From the NCBI GenBank assembly GCA_031261865.1, contig JAISIV010000016.1, positions 1 through 6,750 on the forward strand: a stretch of 6,750 nt of DNA, read 5' to 3'. The notes beneath the pieces were generated by a model, which was not told where the DNA came from, made no database searches, and saw nothing but the letters and a program-made list of their open reading frames with translations. The translations under genes were made by a program, and so were the position numbers. This stretch comes from Lactobacillaceae bacterium (GTDB lineage Bacteria > Bacillota > Bacilli > Lactobacillales > Lactobacillaceae). Of this stretch, positions 1-5,346 are shown piece after piece; position 1 is the first letter of the stretch, and each line of letters starts with the position of its first letter.

Positions 1-1066
1 GATCCACTGGAGAAAGGATAATACCTGCGGCATCCCCAAGAGAAGAGACGTTAAAACCGGAGGTTTTAGATAACGTAAATGAACCAGTCAGAGTAACATC
101 TTCTGACATGTTAAACATGTTTCCAAGTGAAACAACACCTACTTGGTTATTAGTCTTAGTTAAGTTTTTTGAACCAGAACTTAGAGTTCCTGCAGCACTT
201 CCGTATCCCTTAAATTTGTCATCGACTTTCGCAGTAATTCCGGTACCGGTTCCAGAAATATTAGCATTAACATTACCAGAAGTTAAATCAGTAGTTTGTC
301 CAACTGTAATTTCAGGTGCCGTAGTAGCAGCAAGCATAGCTTCAACATTAACTGTATATCCATTAGTATTTGCCCAATTCAAAATACCATCAAAACTAGC
401 TGGATCTGGAGCCTGTCCGGCTGGGACTTTGACATTGATTGCTTTTGCTTGATCGTCGGAAGTTACTTTATAAGTCGCAGGAAGAGTTGCTAAAGCATTC
501 TTCAAATCAGTAGTAACGTCAGCTTGAATTTGTTCTTCGATAGCATTTGTGGCCGCATCTTGGTTTGCGGCGGTAATAGTCTCAGCTGTTGGAGTAGCAA
601 CAACAGTCGTAGCAGCCGGTGCTACAGGAACCGCAGCTGGGGCTTCCGATGCTAGTGGAGCTGATGAGTCCGCTTGCGATTTAGCTTGAGAATCTGCAGA
701 TGAAGTAGTTTTTGAATCAGCATCAGATGATGCCTTACTTTCGACAGTAGAGCCAACCTTTGAATCGTCAGCAGAACTTACTTTTGAGTCAGTTGATGAA
801 GTAGTTTTAGAGTCAACAACAGAACCATCAGTTTTTACTGTGGCATCACTCGTTGTATTTCCGGTTGCTTCTGCAACCGCCTGTTTATTAGTGGCGCTGA
901 CTTCTTCAGCAGAAGCGTTCACTCCTCCTAAATTTGCGTGGTCAGCTAAACCTTGTACAACTTCTTGATTAGCTGCTCCAACTGAAAAGACGGTCATTCC
1001 GGCAACAAGCCAGTTTTTACCCGCCTTATACATTTTTTTACGTTCAATACTGTTTCCCTTAAACAT
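1..1066 (-). CDS. KxYKxGKxW-signal surface protein with serine-rich repeat and L-type-lectin-like domain (3' end cut by window edge)
   Basis: An open minus-strand frame of 355 codons runs from ATG at 1066 off the left edge, so only the N-terminal part is seen. The start follows an AAGGAG eight bases upstream. Residues 11-19 read KMYKAGKNW, an exact KxYKxGKxW motif, followed by a hydrophobic stretch (about 20-32) and a likely signal peptidase site near NASA-EE (residue 53). Residues 56-155 are low-complexity, rich in Ser, Thr, Ala and Asp, with an eight-residue repeat at 85-135 and a Pro/Ala-rich stretch at 136-155. Residues 156-255 are a region I do not recognise. From about 285 the sequence (NNQVGV, then DVTLTGSFTL, then GDAAGIILSP) resembles bacterial L-type lectin domains, which bind sugars. 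I infer a secreted, probably wall-attached adhesin; any anchor lies outside the window. The signal class is sure, the lectin call moderately so. Confidence 0.88.
   Translation of the reverse strand, partial: MFKGNSIERKKMYKAGKNWLVAGMTVFSVGAANQEVVQGLADHANLGGVNASAEEVSATNKQAVAEATGNTTSDATVKTDGSVVDSKTTSSTDSKVSSADDSKVGSTVESKASSDADSKTTSSADSQAKSQADSSAPLASEAPAAVPVAPAATTVVATPTAETITAANQDAATNAIEEQIQADVTTDLKNALATLPATYKVTSDDQAKAINVKVPAGQAPDPASFDGILNWANTNGYTVNVEAMLAATTAPEITVGQTTDLTSGNVNANISGTGTGITAKVDDKFKGYGSAAGTLSSGSKNLTKTNNQVGVVSLGNMFNMSEDVTLTGSFTLSKTSGFNVSSLGDAAGIILSPVD
662..814 (-). repeat. 24-bp / 8-residue serine-rich tandem repeat inside the surface protein
   Basis: Within the surface protein, residues 85-135 repeat with an exact eight-residue period: D/E-S-K/Q/S begins at residues 85, 93, 101, 109, 117, 125 and 133. 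Each unit reads roughly DSKxxSSx, with the third residue drifting in the last two copies (DSQ, DSS). Such Ser/Thr-rich stretches in Gram-positive adhesins usually act as extended stalks and are often glycosylated; that role is inferred. The 24-bp DNA period makes length change by slippage possible. Confidence 0.75.
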
Positions 1067-1074
1067 TTCTTAAA

Positions 1075-1080
1075 CTCCTT
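1075..1080 (-). promoter_or_regulatory. Ribosome binding site of the surface-protein gene
   Basis: AAGGAG on the minus strand lies eight bases ahead of ATG 1066. It selects this start over the internal ATG (Met12) inside the KxYKxGKxW motif, which has no such site. Confidence 0.8.
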
Positions 1081-1106
1081 TAATGGTTCCTTAAACCTTT
1101 AATAAA

Positions 1107-1135
1107 AATATAAGGGGTTTAATTGACAAATTCAA
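1107..1135 (-). promoter_or_regulatory. Candidate sigma-A promoter of the surface-protein gene
   Basis: On the minus strand TTGAAT (1130-1135) and TATATT (1107-1112) are separated by exactly 17 bases. Transcription would start near base 1100, giving a leader of roughly 35 bases. The -35 box matches TTGACA at four of six positions, so activation by a bound regulator is plausible given the repeats just upstream. Confidence 0.55.
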
Positions 1136-1151
1136 CGCTTATTGGTAAAAA

Positions 1152-1178
1152 TTCACACAATTTCACATTTTGTTCACA
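1152..1178 (-). promoter_or_regulatory. Three helically phased TGTGAA repeats, candidate OmpR-family response-regulator site
   Basis: Read on the coding (minus) strand, TGTGAA occurs three times, with spacers of five bases (CAAAA) and four bases (ATTG), so the copies start 11 and 10 bases apart on one face of the helix. The block ends 16 bases upstream of the candidate -35 box. The layout resembles direct-repeat operators of OmpR-family regulators: WalR (TGTWAH-N5-TGTWAH, one mismatch per half) or, on the opposite strand, PhoP (TTCACA repeats spaced about 11 bases). The repeats are directly seen; the choice of regulator is inference. Confidence 0.5.
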
Positions 1179-1338
1179 TTTAATTTATGTCGTAAAGTTG
1201 TCTGTTTGTTAGTAATGCCTTATTTTTGAACCATTTGGGGAGTGATAAGAAAGTTTTCCACAGGTTCGGTCCGAAATTGCATTAAAAAATTCATACTTTC
1301 TTAACTTTTAAACCAGATTCTTTGAAAATTCAGCCAAA

Positions 1339-1378
1339 CAAAAATCCGCAACCCTCGACAATGTCAAGAATTGCGGAT
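1339..1378 (-). terminator. Intrinsic terminator of the grpE-dnaK-dnaJ-pspC operon
   Basis: The minus strand has a perfect 8-bp stem, ATCCGCAA with TTGCGGAT (1371-1378 with 1344-1351), enclosing a second stem CTTGAC/GTCGAG with one G-U pair and an ATT loop. It is followed directly by a T run. It begins 10 bases past the pspC-like stop codon, as expected for the operon end. Confidence 0.85.
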
Positions 1379-1388
1379 ATCAATAAAA

Positions 1389-1841
1389 TTATTTAACTAG
1401 ATTCAATAAATCAGCCTTTGTTGCGCGAGAAGAATATTCAATATCGTGTTCATCTAAATAGTTCTTAATTTCAGCAACGGTCGAATTAGCATCAGGTTTA
1501 TTACTAGAAGCGGCTTTTTGTTGAGCTTGGGCATCAGCCTGTTCGACATTATCTAATTCGGATTTAAGAGCTTCGATTTCATCAGTTCGATCTGAATTCC
1601 TCGAAACTAATTGCCCTTTTAATTCACGAACTTCATCGGCCTGGTCAAATTCTTTTGCGGTTCCTACAGGTAATACAATCCACATAATGATATAAATCCA
1701 AAAGAATCCACTCACTGAGAATAATGCCAAAATCAACCAGATTGTACGGACCATCCCGATATTCCAACCAAAATAATCGGCCACACCACCAGCAACACCA
1801 CCAAATACGCTATCTCTTGTTCTTCTATATAGTCTTCTCAT
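1389..1841 (-). CDS. PspC-domain membrane protein with coiled coil and HeH/SAP-like C-terminus
   Basis: This 150-residue protein starts with a PspC domain (about 1-62): a basic N-terminus, the glycine-rich GGVAGGVADYFG core (14-25) and one strong transmembrane segment (about 33-57) ending in VLPVG. Residues 66-112 are charged and Ala/Gln-rich, probably a coiled coil. Residues 121-150 (TVAEIKNYLDEH, then TKADLLNLVK) resemble the helix-extension-helix fold of HeH/LEM and SAP domains. PspC proteins belong to envelope-stress responses; the molecular role here is unknown. The ATG shares one base with the dnaJ TAA stop, and an AAGGAA lies about 10 bases upstream inside dnaJ, so translation is probably coupled. 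It ends the operon, ahead of a strong terminator. The PspC call is firm and the C-terminal domain is tentative. Confidence 0.9.
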   Translation of the reverse strand: MRRLYRRTRDSVFGGVAGGVADYFGWNIGMVRTIWLILALFSVSGFFWIYIIMWIVLPVGTAKEFDQADEVRELKGQLVSRNSDRTDEIEALKSELDNVEQADAQAQQKAASSNKPDANSTVAEIKNYLDEHDIEYSSRATKADLLNLVK

Positions 1842-2755
1842 TATCCAAAAATTCCTTTTTTCTTATTTGAAATCTTGTCGCCACCAGCTTCGGCGTATGC
1901 CAACAAGGCCTCTTTTTGTTCCTTTGAAATCTTTGAAGGAACATCTATATCAATAGTAACGTAGTGATCACCCATTCTAGAAGAATTCACATAAGTTACA
2001 CCTTTTCCTCCTAAACGGAAAGTTTTGCCAGCATTGGTTCCTGCAGGAATCTTAAGTAAAACATCTCCTTGGACGGTTTTAACTTGGATTTCGTCGCCAA
2101 GTACGGCTTGCACGAATGTGATTTTTTGAGTCGACAATACGTCTGCCCCATCTCTTTCAAATCCGTCTTTCGATGGTTGGACACTAAACGATACATACAA
2201 ATCTCCGGCAGGGCCACCATTCATACCGGCATCCCCTTGACCAGCAAGGCGCATACGTTGTCCGTTTTCGATTCCAGCTGGAATTTTAATATCCACGGTG
2301 TGTTCATGTTCTCTATCCTCGGGGAAACCAGGCCTACGATAGGAAATAGTAGCTTCTTTTCCGAAGGCTGCTTCCTCGAAAGTCAGCGAAAAACGATAGG
2401 TTAAATCTTGGCCTTGTCTAGGAGCATTAGGGTTGAAGGCGCCACCAAACATTTGACTAAGAATATCTTCAAATCCTCCGCCTCCAAAACCACCGAAGCC
2501 TCCAAACGGATCACCACCTTGGCCGCCAAAACCGCCTTGAGCTCCCGCTTTACCATATTGGTCATACATTGCCCTTTTATCTGAATCCCCTAGAGTTTCG
2601 TAAGCTTCTTGGACTTTTTTATATTGATCTTCAGCTCCAGGTTCTTTATTTAAATCGGGATGATATTTTTTAGATAGTTTTCGATAAGCAGATTTTATCT
2701 CCGCCTCAGATGCACTCTTATCTAAACCAAGTATGTCGTAATATTCTGTGTCCAT
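1841..2755 (-). CDS. dnaJ: DnaJ-family co-chaperone lacking the zinc-finger region
   Basis: This 304-residue Hsp40 stimulates DnaK ATP hydrolysis and delivers substrates. The J domain (1-67) carries the essential HPD at 32-34 with a basic helix II (KSAYRKLSKKYHPD). A Gly/Phe-rich region spans about 70-110. The C-terminal substrate-binding domains follow (about 116-275), with hallmarks such as TFEEAAFGKEATI, KIPAGIENGQRMRL and a second KIPAG. Canonical DnaJ is about 375-385 residues and carries four CxxCxGxG motifs between FGKE and the first KIPAG. Here that block is replaced by a short linker (about 140-152), and the protein has no cysteine at all. It is thus CbpA-like (type II) in architecture, yet it sits in the canonical operon place just after dnaK. 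The ATG at 2755 is preceded by GGAGA six bases upstream. It overlaps the next gene by one base. Confidence 0.93.
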   Translation of the reverse strand: MDTEYYDILGLDKSASEAEIKSAYRKLSKKYHPDLNKEPGAEDQYKKVQEAYETLGDSDKRAMYDQYGKAGAQGGFGGQGGDPFGGFGGFGGGGFEDILSQMFGGAFNPNAPRQGQDLTYRFSLTFEEAAFGKEATISYRRPGFPEDREHEHTVDIKIPAGIENGQRMRLAGQGDAGMNGGPAGDLYVSFSVQPSKDGFERDGADVLSTQKITFVQAVLGDEIQVKTVQGDVLLKIPAGTNAGKTFRLGGKGVTYVNSSRMGDHYVTIDIDVPSKISKEQKEALLAYAEAGGDKISNKKKGIFG

Positions 2756-2761
2756 GTTTTT

Positions 2762-2795
2762 CTCCGTTTATTTATGTACTGGAGATTTCTCTCCA
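2762..2795 (-). promoter_or_regulatory. Hairpin ahead of the dnaJ ribosome binding site
   Basis: On the minus strand TGGAGA, GAAA, TCTCCA (2795-2780) forms a perfect 6-bp stem closed by a GNRA-type tetraloop. About 14 bases later comes the dnaJ Shine-Dalgarno GGAGA (2765-2761). The 3' arm UCUCC can pair either with its own stem or with the GGAGA, so two exclusive folds are possible. It may stabilise the dnaJ-pspC transcript or tune dnaJ translation; both roles are inferred. Confidence 0.5.
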
Positions 2796-2803
2796 ATTTA
2801 ATT

Positions 2804-2828
2804 AAAAAACGAACCGGAGTCCGCCTTT
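2804..2828 (-). terminator. Terminator-like attenuator between dnaK and dnaJ
   Basis: About 12 bases after the dnaK stop, the minus strand reads CGGAC, TCCG, GTTCG and then six T. The stem has five pairs (one G-U) capped by a stable UNCG-class tetraloop, and preceding AAAGG can extend pairing into the U run. This is the shape of an intrinsic terminator, but dnaJ and pspC continue downstream with no obvious new promoter. Partial termination that keeps dnaK expression above dnaJ is the likely role. Confidence 0.6.
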
Positions 2829-2840
2829 CAATATGGGTAA

Positions 2841-4670
2841 TTACTTATCGTCGTCGTTAACTTCTTTGAAGTCGCCATCAACAGTATTATCGTCAGCCTT
2901 TGTTGCATCAGCAGCACCGGCAGCGTCTGCTTGAGGAGCAGCTTGTTGGTATAACTTAACAGCTAATTCTTGAGCAACCTTTTCAAGGGCTTCTTTCTTT
3001 TCTTTCATCTGATCTAAATCATTTGATTCTTTAGCAGATTGAAGAGCTGTGAGAGCTTCTTGAACAGGCTTCTTGTCATCATCACCGAGTTTGTCACCAA
3101 CTTCTTCAAGGGTCTTTTCAGAACTGAAGATTAGTTGATCAACATCATTACGTAATGCAGCTTCGTCAGCCTTCTTCTTATCAGCATCAGCGTTTGCTTC
3201 AGCTTCTTTAACCATCTTTTCGATATCTTCTTCAGACAATCCACCGTTATTTTGAATGGTAATCTTTTGTTCTTTTTGCGTTCCTAAATCTTTAGCAGAT
3301 ACAGAAACGATTCCATTACGATCGATATCAAAAGTAACTTCGATTTGTGGGATTCCGCGAGGGGCTGCTGGGATATCAGTCAATTGGAAGTTTCCAAGAG
3401 TCTTATTGTCGGCAGCCATTGGGCGTTCACCTTGAAGCACGTGGATGTCAACGGCTGGCTGATTATCTGCAGCAGTTGAGAAAGTTTGTGACTTAGAAGT
3501 TGGGATGGTAGTGTTACGATCGATCAACTTAGTCATCACACCACCCATAGTTTCGATACCAAGTGAAAGTGGAGTAACATCCAACAAAACGACGTCAGTA
3601 ACATCACCAGAGATAACCCCACCTTGAATAGCAGCACCTAAAGCGACAGCTTCATCAGGATTAATTGAGTGGTTTGGTTCTTTTCCAGTAAGTTTCTTTA
3701 CAGATTCTTGAACTGCAGGAATACGAGTAGAACCACCGTTTAAGATAACTTCATCGATATCGGACATTGAAAGTCCAGCATCTTTAAGAGCGTTTTTAAC
3801 TGGTTCTTCAGCACGCTTTACCAAGTCAGCAGTAAGTTCATTGAATTTTGCGCGAGTAAGGTTCATTTGCAAATGCAATGGACCATTTTCACCATTGGCG
3901 ATGAATGGTTGGTCAATATCGACATCAGTAGATGACGACAATGACTTCTTAGCAGCTTCAGCAGCTTGCTTCAAACGTTGCATAGCCAATGAATCAGTTG
4001 TTAAATCGACACCATTTTCTTTTTTAAATTCTTCGACCATCCAGTCGATGATTTTGTTATCAAAATCGTCACCACCAAGATGAGTGTCACCATTAGTAGA
4101 TAGAACTTCGAAAACACCATCTCCTAATTCAAGAACAGAAACATCAAAAGTTCCTCCACCCAAATCGTAAACCAGAATCTTTTCAGACTTATCAGTCTTA
4201 TCAAGACCATAAGCTAAAGCGGCTGCGGTTGGCTCGTTAATAATACGTTCAACTTCAAGTCCGGCAATCTTTCCGGCATCTTTAGTTGCTTGACGTTGCG
4301 CATCGTTGAAATATGCGGGAACCGTAATAACTGCCTTATCAACTTTTTCGCCAAGATAATCTTCAGCGTACTTTTTGATGTATTGAAGAATCATTGCAGA
4401 AATTTCTTCAGGGGTGTATTCCTTGCCGTTTGCCTTAACTTTATAACCGGCTTCACCCATGTGACGCTTAATAGAGAGGATAGTATCAGGATTAGTGATG
4501 GCCTGGTTTTTAGCGGCCTTACCAATAATTGTTTCACCCTTCTTAAAAGAAACTGCAGAAGGAGTGGTGCGATCACCATCAGGATTGGTGATGATAGTAG
4601 CAGTCCCACCTTCAAGAACTGCGACTGCAGAGTTTGTAGTACCTAAATCAATTCCAATAATTTTTGCCAT
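2841..4670 (-). CDS. dnaK: Hsp70 chaperone DnaK
   Basis: This 609-residue ATP-driven chaperone binds exposed hydrophobic segments of cytoplasmic proteins and is cycled by DnaJ and GrpE. The ATPase domain (1 to about 357) shows the phosphate-1 motif IGIDLGTTNS (5-14), INEPTAAALAYG (144-155), the phosphate-2 motif VYDLGGGTFDVS (167-178), NGDTHLGGDDFD (193-204, with the conserved Thr196) and VILNGGSTRIPAVQ (308-321). The interdomain linker VVLLDVTPLSLG is at 360-371. The substrate-binding beta domain runs to about 480, then a helical lid and a disordered acidic tail ending EVNDDDK. Its length fits Gram-positive DnaK, without the extra loop in the first lobe found in Gram-negative bacteria. The ATG at 4670 follows grpE by 15 bases, and its Shine-Dalgarno (AAGGAGA, 4681-4687) overlaps the grpE stop. 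All key residues are intact. Confidence 0.99.
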   Translation of the reverse strand: MAKIIGIDLGTTNSAVAVLEGGTATIITNPDGDRTTPSAVSFKKGETIIGKAAKNQAITNPDTILSIKRHMGEAGYKVKANGKEYTPEEISAMILQYIKKYAEDYLGEKVDKAVITVPAYFNDAQRQATKDAGKIAGLEVERIINEPTAAALAYGLDKTDKSEKILVYDLGGGTFDVSVLELGDGVFEVLSTNGDTHLGGDDFDNKIIDWMVEEFKKENGVDLTTDSLAMQRLKQAAEAAKKSLSSSTDVDIDQPFIANGENGPLHLQMNLTRAKFNELTADLVKRAEEPVKNALKDAGLSMSDIDEVILNGGSTRIPAVQESVKKLTGKEPNHSINPDEAVALGAAIQGGVISGDVTDVVLLDVTPLSLGIETMGGVMTKLIDRNTTIPTSKSQTFSTAADNQPAVDIHVLQGERPMAADNKTLGNFQLTDIPAAPRGIPQIEVTFDIDRNGIVSVSAKDLGTQKEQKITIQNNGGLSEEDIEKMVKEAEANADADKKKADEAALRNDVDQLIFSSEKTLEEVGDKLGDDDKKPVQEALTALQSAKESNDLDQMKEKKEALEKVAQELAVKLYQQAAPQADAAGAADATKADDNTVDGDFKEVNDDDK

Positions 4671-4685
4671 GTTTATATATTCTCC

Positions 4686-5261
4686 TTAATCTTGATATAC
4701 AGCTACCATCGCTGTTCTTAGTGTTCTATCAGAAATCTTGTATCCTTTTTGAAGAACTTGGGCGATTGTATCGGGTTTTTGTGTTTTTTCATCGACAATT
4801 GGCACAATCTGAATTGCTTGATGAAGTTCAGGATTAAATTCATCCCCAACCTCACCAAATTCAGTAATGTTATTGTCTTTGAAAGCATTTTTAATTGCTT
4901 TATAAACCATTTCAACGCCAGTTTTGATTTGTTTTGCGGATTCACCGTCAGCACCAACCGCCAATGCGCGTTCCAAGTTATCAACTGCAGGAAGCAATGA
5001 TTCAGCTAAGCGTGAACCATCATACATTCGCCAATTGGTTTGCTCTTTTGCAAAACGTTGTTGAATGTTTTGAATATCAGCTTGAGCACGAAGGTATTTG
5101 TCTTCGTAATCTACCGCTTCGTTTGCAGGTTGTTGTGGTTCATCATCTACTTCAACCTGTTCGCTTCTTTCATCAACTTCTTCTGCACTTTTGCTTTCGT
5201 CAAAGTCCTCTGAAACGTTTTTATCATCTAGTTCTTCATTAATTTGATCTTTATCTGACAC
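4686..5261 (-). CDS. grpE: Nucleotide exchange factor GrpE
   Basis: This 191-residue protein releases ADP from DnaK and so resets the chaperone cycle; GrpE acts as a dimer. Residues 1-50 are a disordered, very acidic leader. A long helix begins at about 50 (YEDKYLRAQADIQN) and would form the dimeric coiled coil. The C-terminal beta domain that inserts into the DnaK cleft carries the family signature around 142-151 (FNPELHQAIQ) and the closing GYKISDRTLRTAMVAV. The start is GTG at 5261, supported by AGGAGGTG five bases upstream. It is the first gene of the operon: hrcA, which precedes grpE in most Firmicutes, is absent. Control appears to be by CtsR at the promoter just upstream. Confidence 0.98.
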   Translation of the reverse strand: MSDKDQINEELDDKNVSEDFDESKSAEEVDERSEQVEVDDEPQQPANEAVDYEDKYLRAQADIQNIQQRFAKEQTNWRMYDGSRLAESLLPAVDNLERALAVGADGESAKQIKTGVEMVYKAIKNAFKDNNITEFGEVGDEFNPELHQAIQIVPIVDEKTQKPDTIAQVLQKGYKISDRTLRTAMVAVYQD

Positions 5262-5266
5262 TTAAA

Positions 5267-5274
5267 CACCTCCT
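5267..5274 (-). promoter_or_regulatory. Strong ribosome binding site fixing the grpE GTG start
   Basis: AGGAGGTG on the minus strand lies five bases before GTG 5261. It is a near-perfect complement of the 16S rRNA 3' end and leaves little doubt about the non-ATG start. Confidence 0.85.
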
Positions 5275-5294
5275 GTTTTGAACTGTATGACAAT

Positions 5295-5323
5295 ATTGTA
5301 AAACAATAGTCAGTAAAGGTCAA
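5295..5323 (-). promoter_or_regulatory. Sigma-A promoter of the grpE-dnaK-dnaJ-pspC operon
   Basis: TTGACC (5318-5323) and TACAAT (5295-5300) on the minus strand are exactly 17 bases apart, each matching consensus at five of six positions. The predicted leader is under 30 bases and has no room for a CIRCE element. The -35 box lies inside a CtsR half-site, so bound CtsR would directly block RNA polymerase. Confidence 0.85.
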
Positions 5324-5324
5324 A
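5308..5324 (+). promoter_or_regulatory. Second, weaker CtsR-like operator overlapping the -35 box
   Basis: On the plus strand AGTCAGT, AAA, GGTCAAA matches the CtsR tandem heptad (RGTCAAA-NAN-RGTCAAA), perfect in the second half and imperfect at the end of the first. It faces the opposite way to the site at 5330-5346, with five bases between them, so the two form an inverted pair around the promoter upstream edge. Confidence 0.55.
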
Positions 5325-5329
5325 CTTTT

Positions 5330-5346
5330 TTTGACTATTTTTGACC
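5330..5346 (-). promoter_or_regulatory. CtsR operator, full tandem-heptad match
   Basis: The minus strand reads GGTCAAA, AAT, AGTCAAA, an exact match to the CtsR consensus RGTCAAA-NAN-RGTCAAA. CtsR is the class III heat-shock repressor that usually controls clp genes in Firmicutes. The site lies just upstream of the -35 box and overlaps the last codons and TAG stop of ribF. It is the only heat-shock operator type visible in this region. Confidence 0.85.

Larger units (their letters stand above)
1067..1388. other. Intergenic region, 322 bases
   Basis: This gap separates the pspC-like gene from the surface-protein gene, both on the minus strand. It holds the surface-protein ribosome binding site and promoter (1075-1135), three phased TGTGAA repeats (1152-1178) and the terminator of the dnaK operon tail (1339-1378). 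Between about 1179 and 1338 I see nothing convincing beyond A/T-rich sequence and one isolated DnaA-box-like nonamer at 1254-1262. No open frame with a ribosome binding site was found on either strand. Confidence 0.8.

Noticed and set aside
108..452. Plus-strand open frame of 114 codons
   Set aside because: It lies antisense to the surface-protein gene, has no ribosome binding site, and its hydrophobic, Ala/Val-rich product is a shadow of that gene's codon pattern.
1123..1150. Plus-strand TTGACA followed 17 bases later by TAAAAA
   Set aside because: The -10 box is poor and no plus-strand gene or terminated small RNA follows; it overlaps the better minus-strand promoter.
1254..1262. TTTTCCACA, a DnaA-box-like nonamer
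   Set aside because: Single copy with no cluster of boxes, no A/T-rich unwinding element tied to it and no dnaA or dnaN nearby; a chance match is likely.
2069..2404. Plus-strand open frame of 111 codons opposite dnaJ
   Set aside because: No start signal and no recognisable protein; it mirrors the conserved C-terminal domains of dnaJ.
4290..4646. Plus-strand open frame of 118 codons opposite dnaK, with others at 3841-4083 and 4495-4689
   Set aside because: They are antisense to a fully conserved dnaK with no ribosome binding sites or family-like sequence; dnaK codon bias keeps the opposite frames open.
4749..5242. Plus-strand open frames opposite grpE
   Set aside because: They lie inside the intact grpE gene, lack ribosome binding sites and have unnatural amino-acid composition.
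5262..5334. Possible CIRCE element ahead of grpE
   Set aside because: I looked for the TTAGCACTC / GAGTGCTAA arms and found neither; the inverted repeat there is explained by opposed CtsR half-sites.
5318..5346. Inverted repeat GGTCAAA...TTTGACC as a ribF terminator
   Set aside because: The stem is A/T-rich and no T run follows in the ribF direction; the repeats fit operator half-sites instead.
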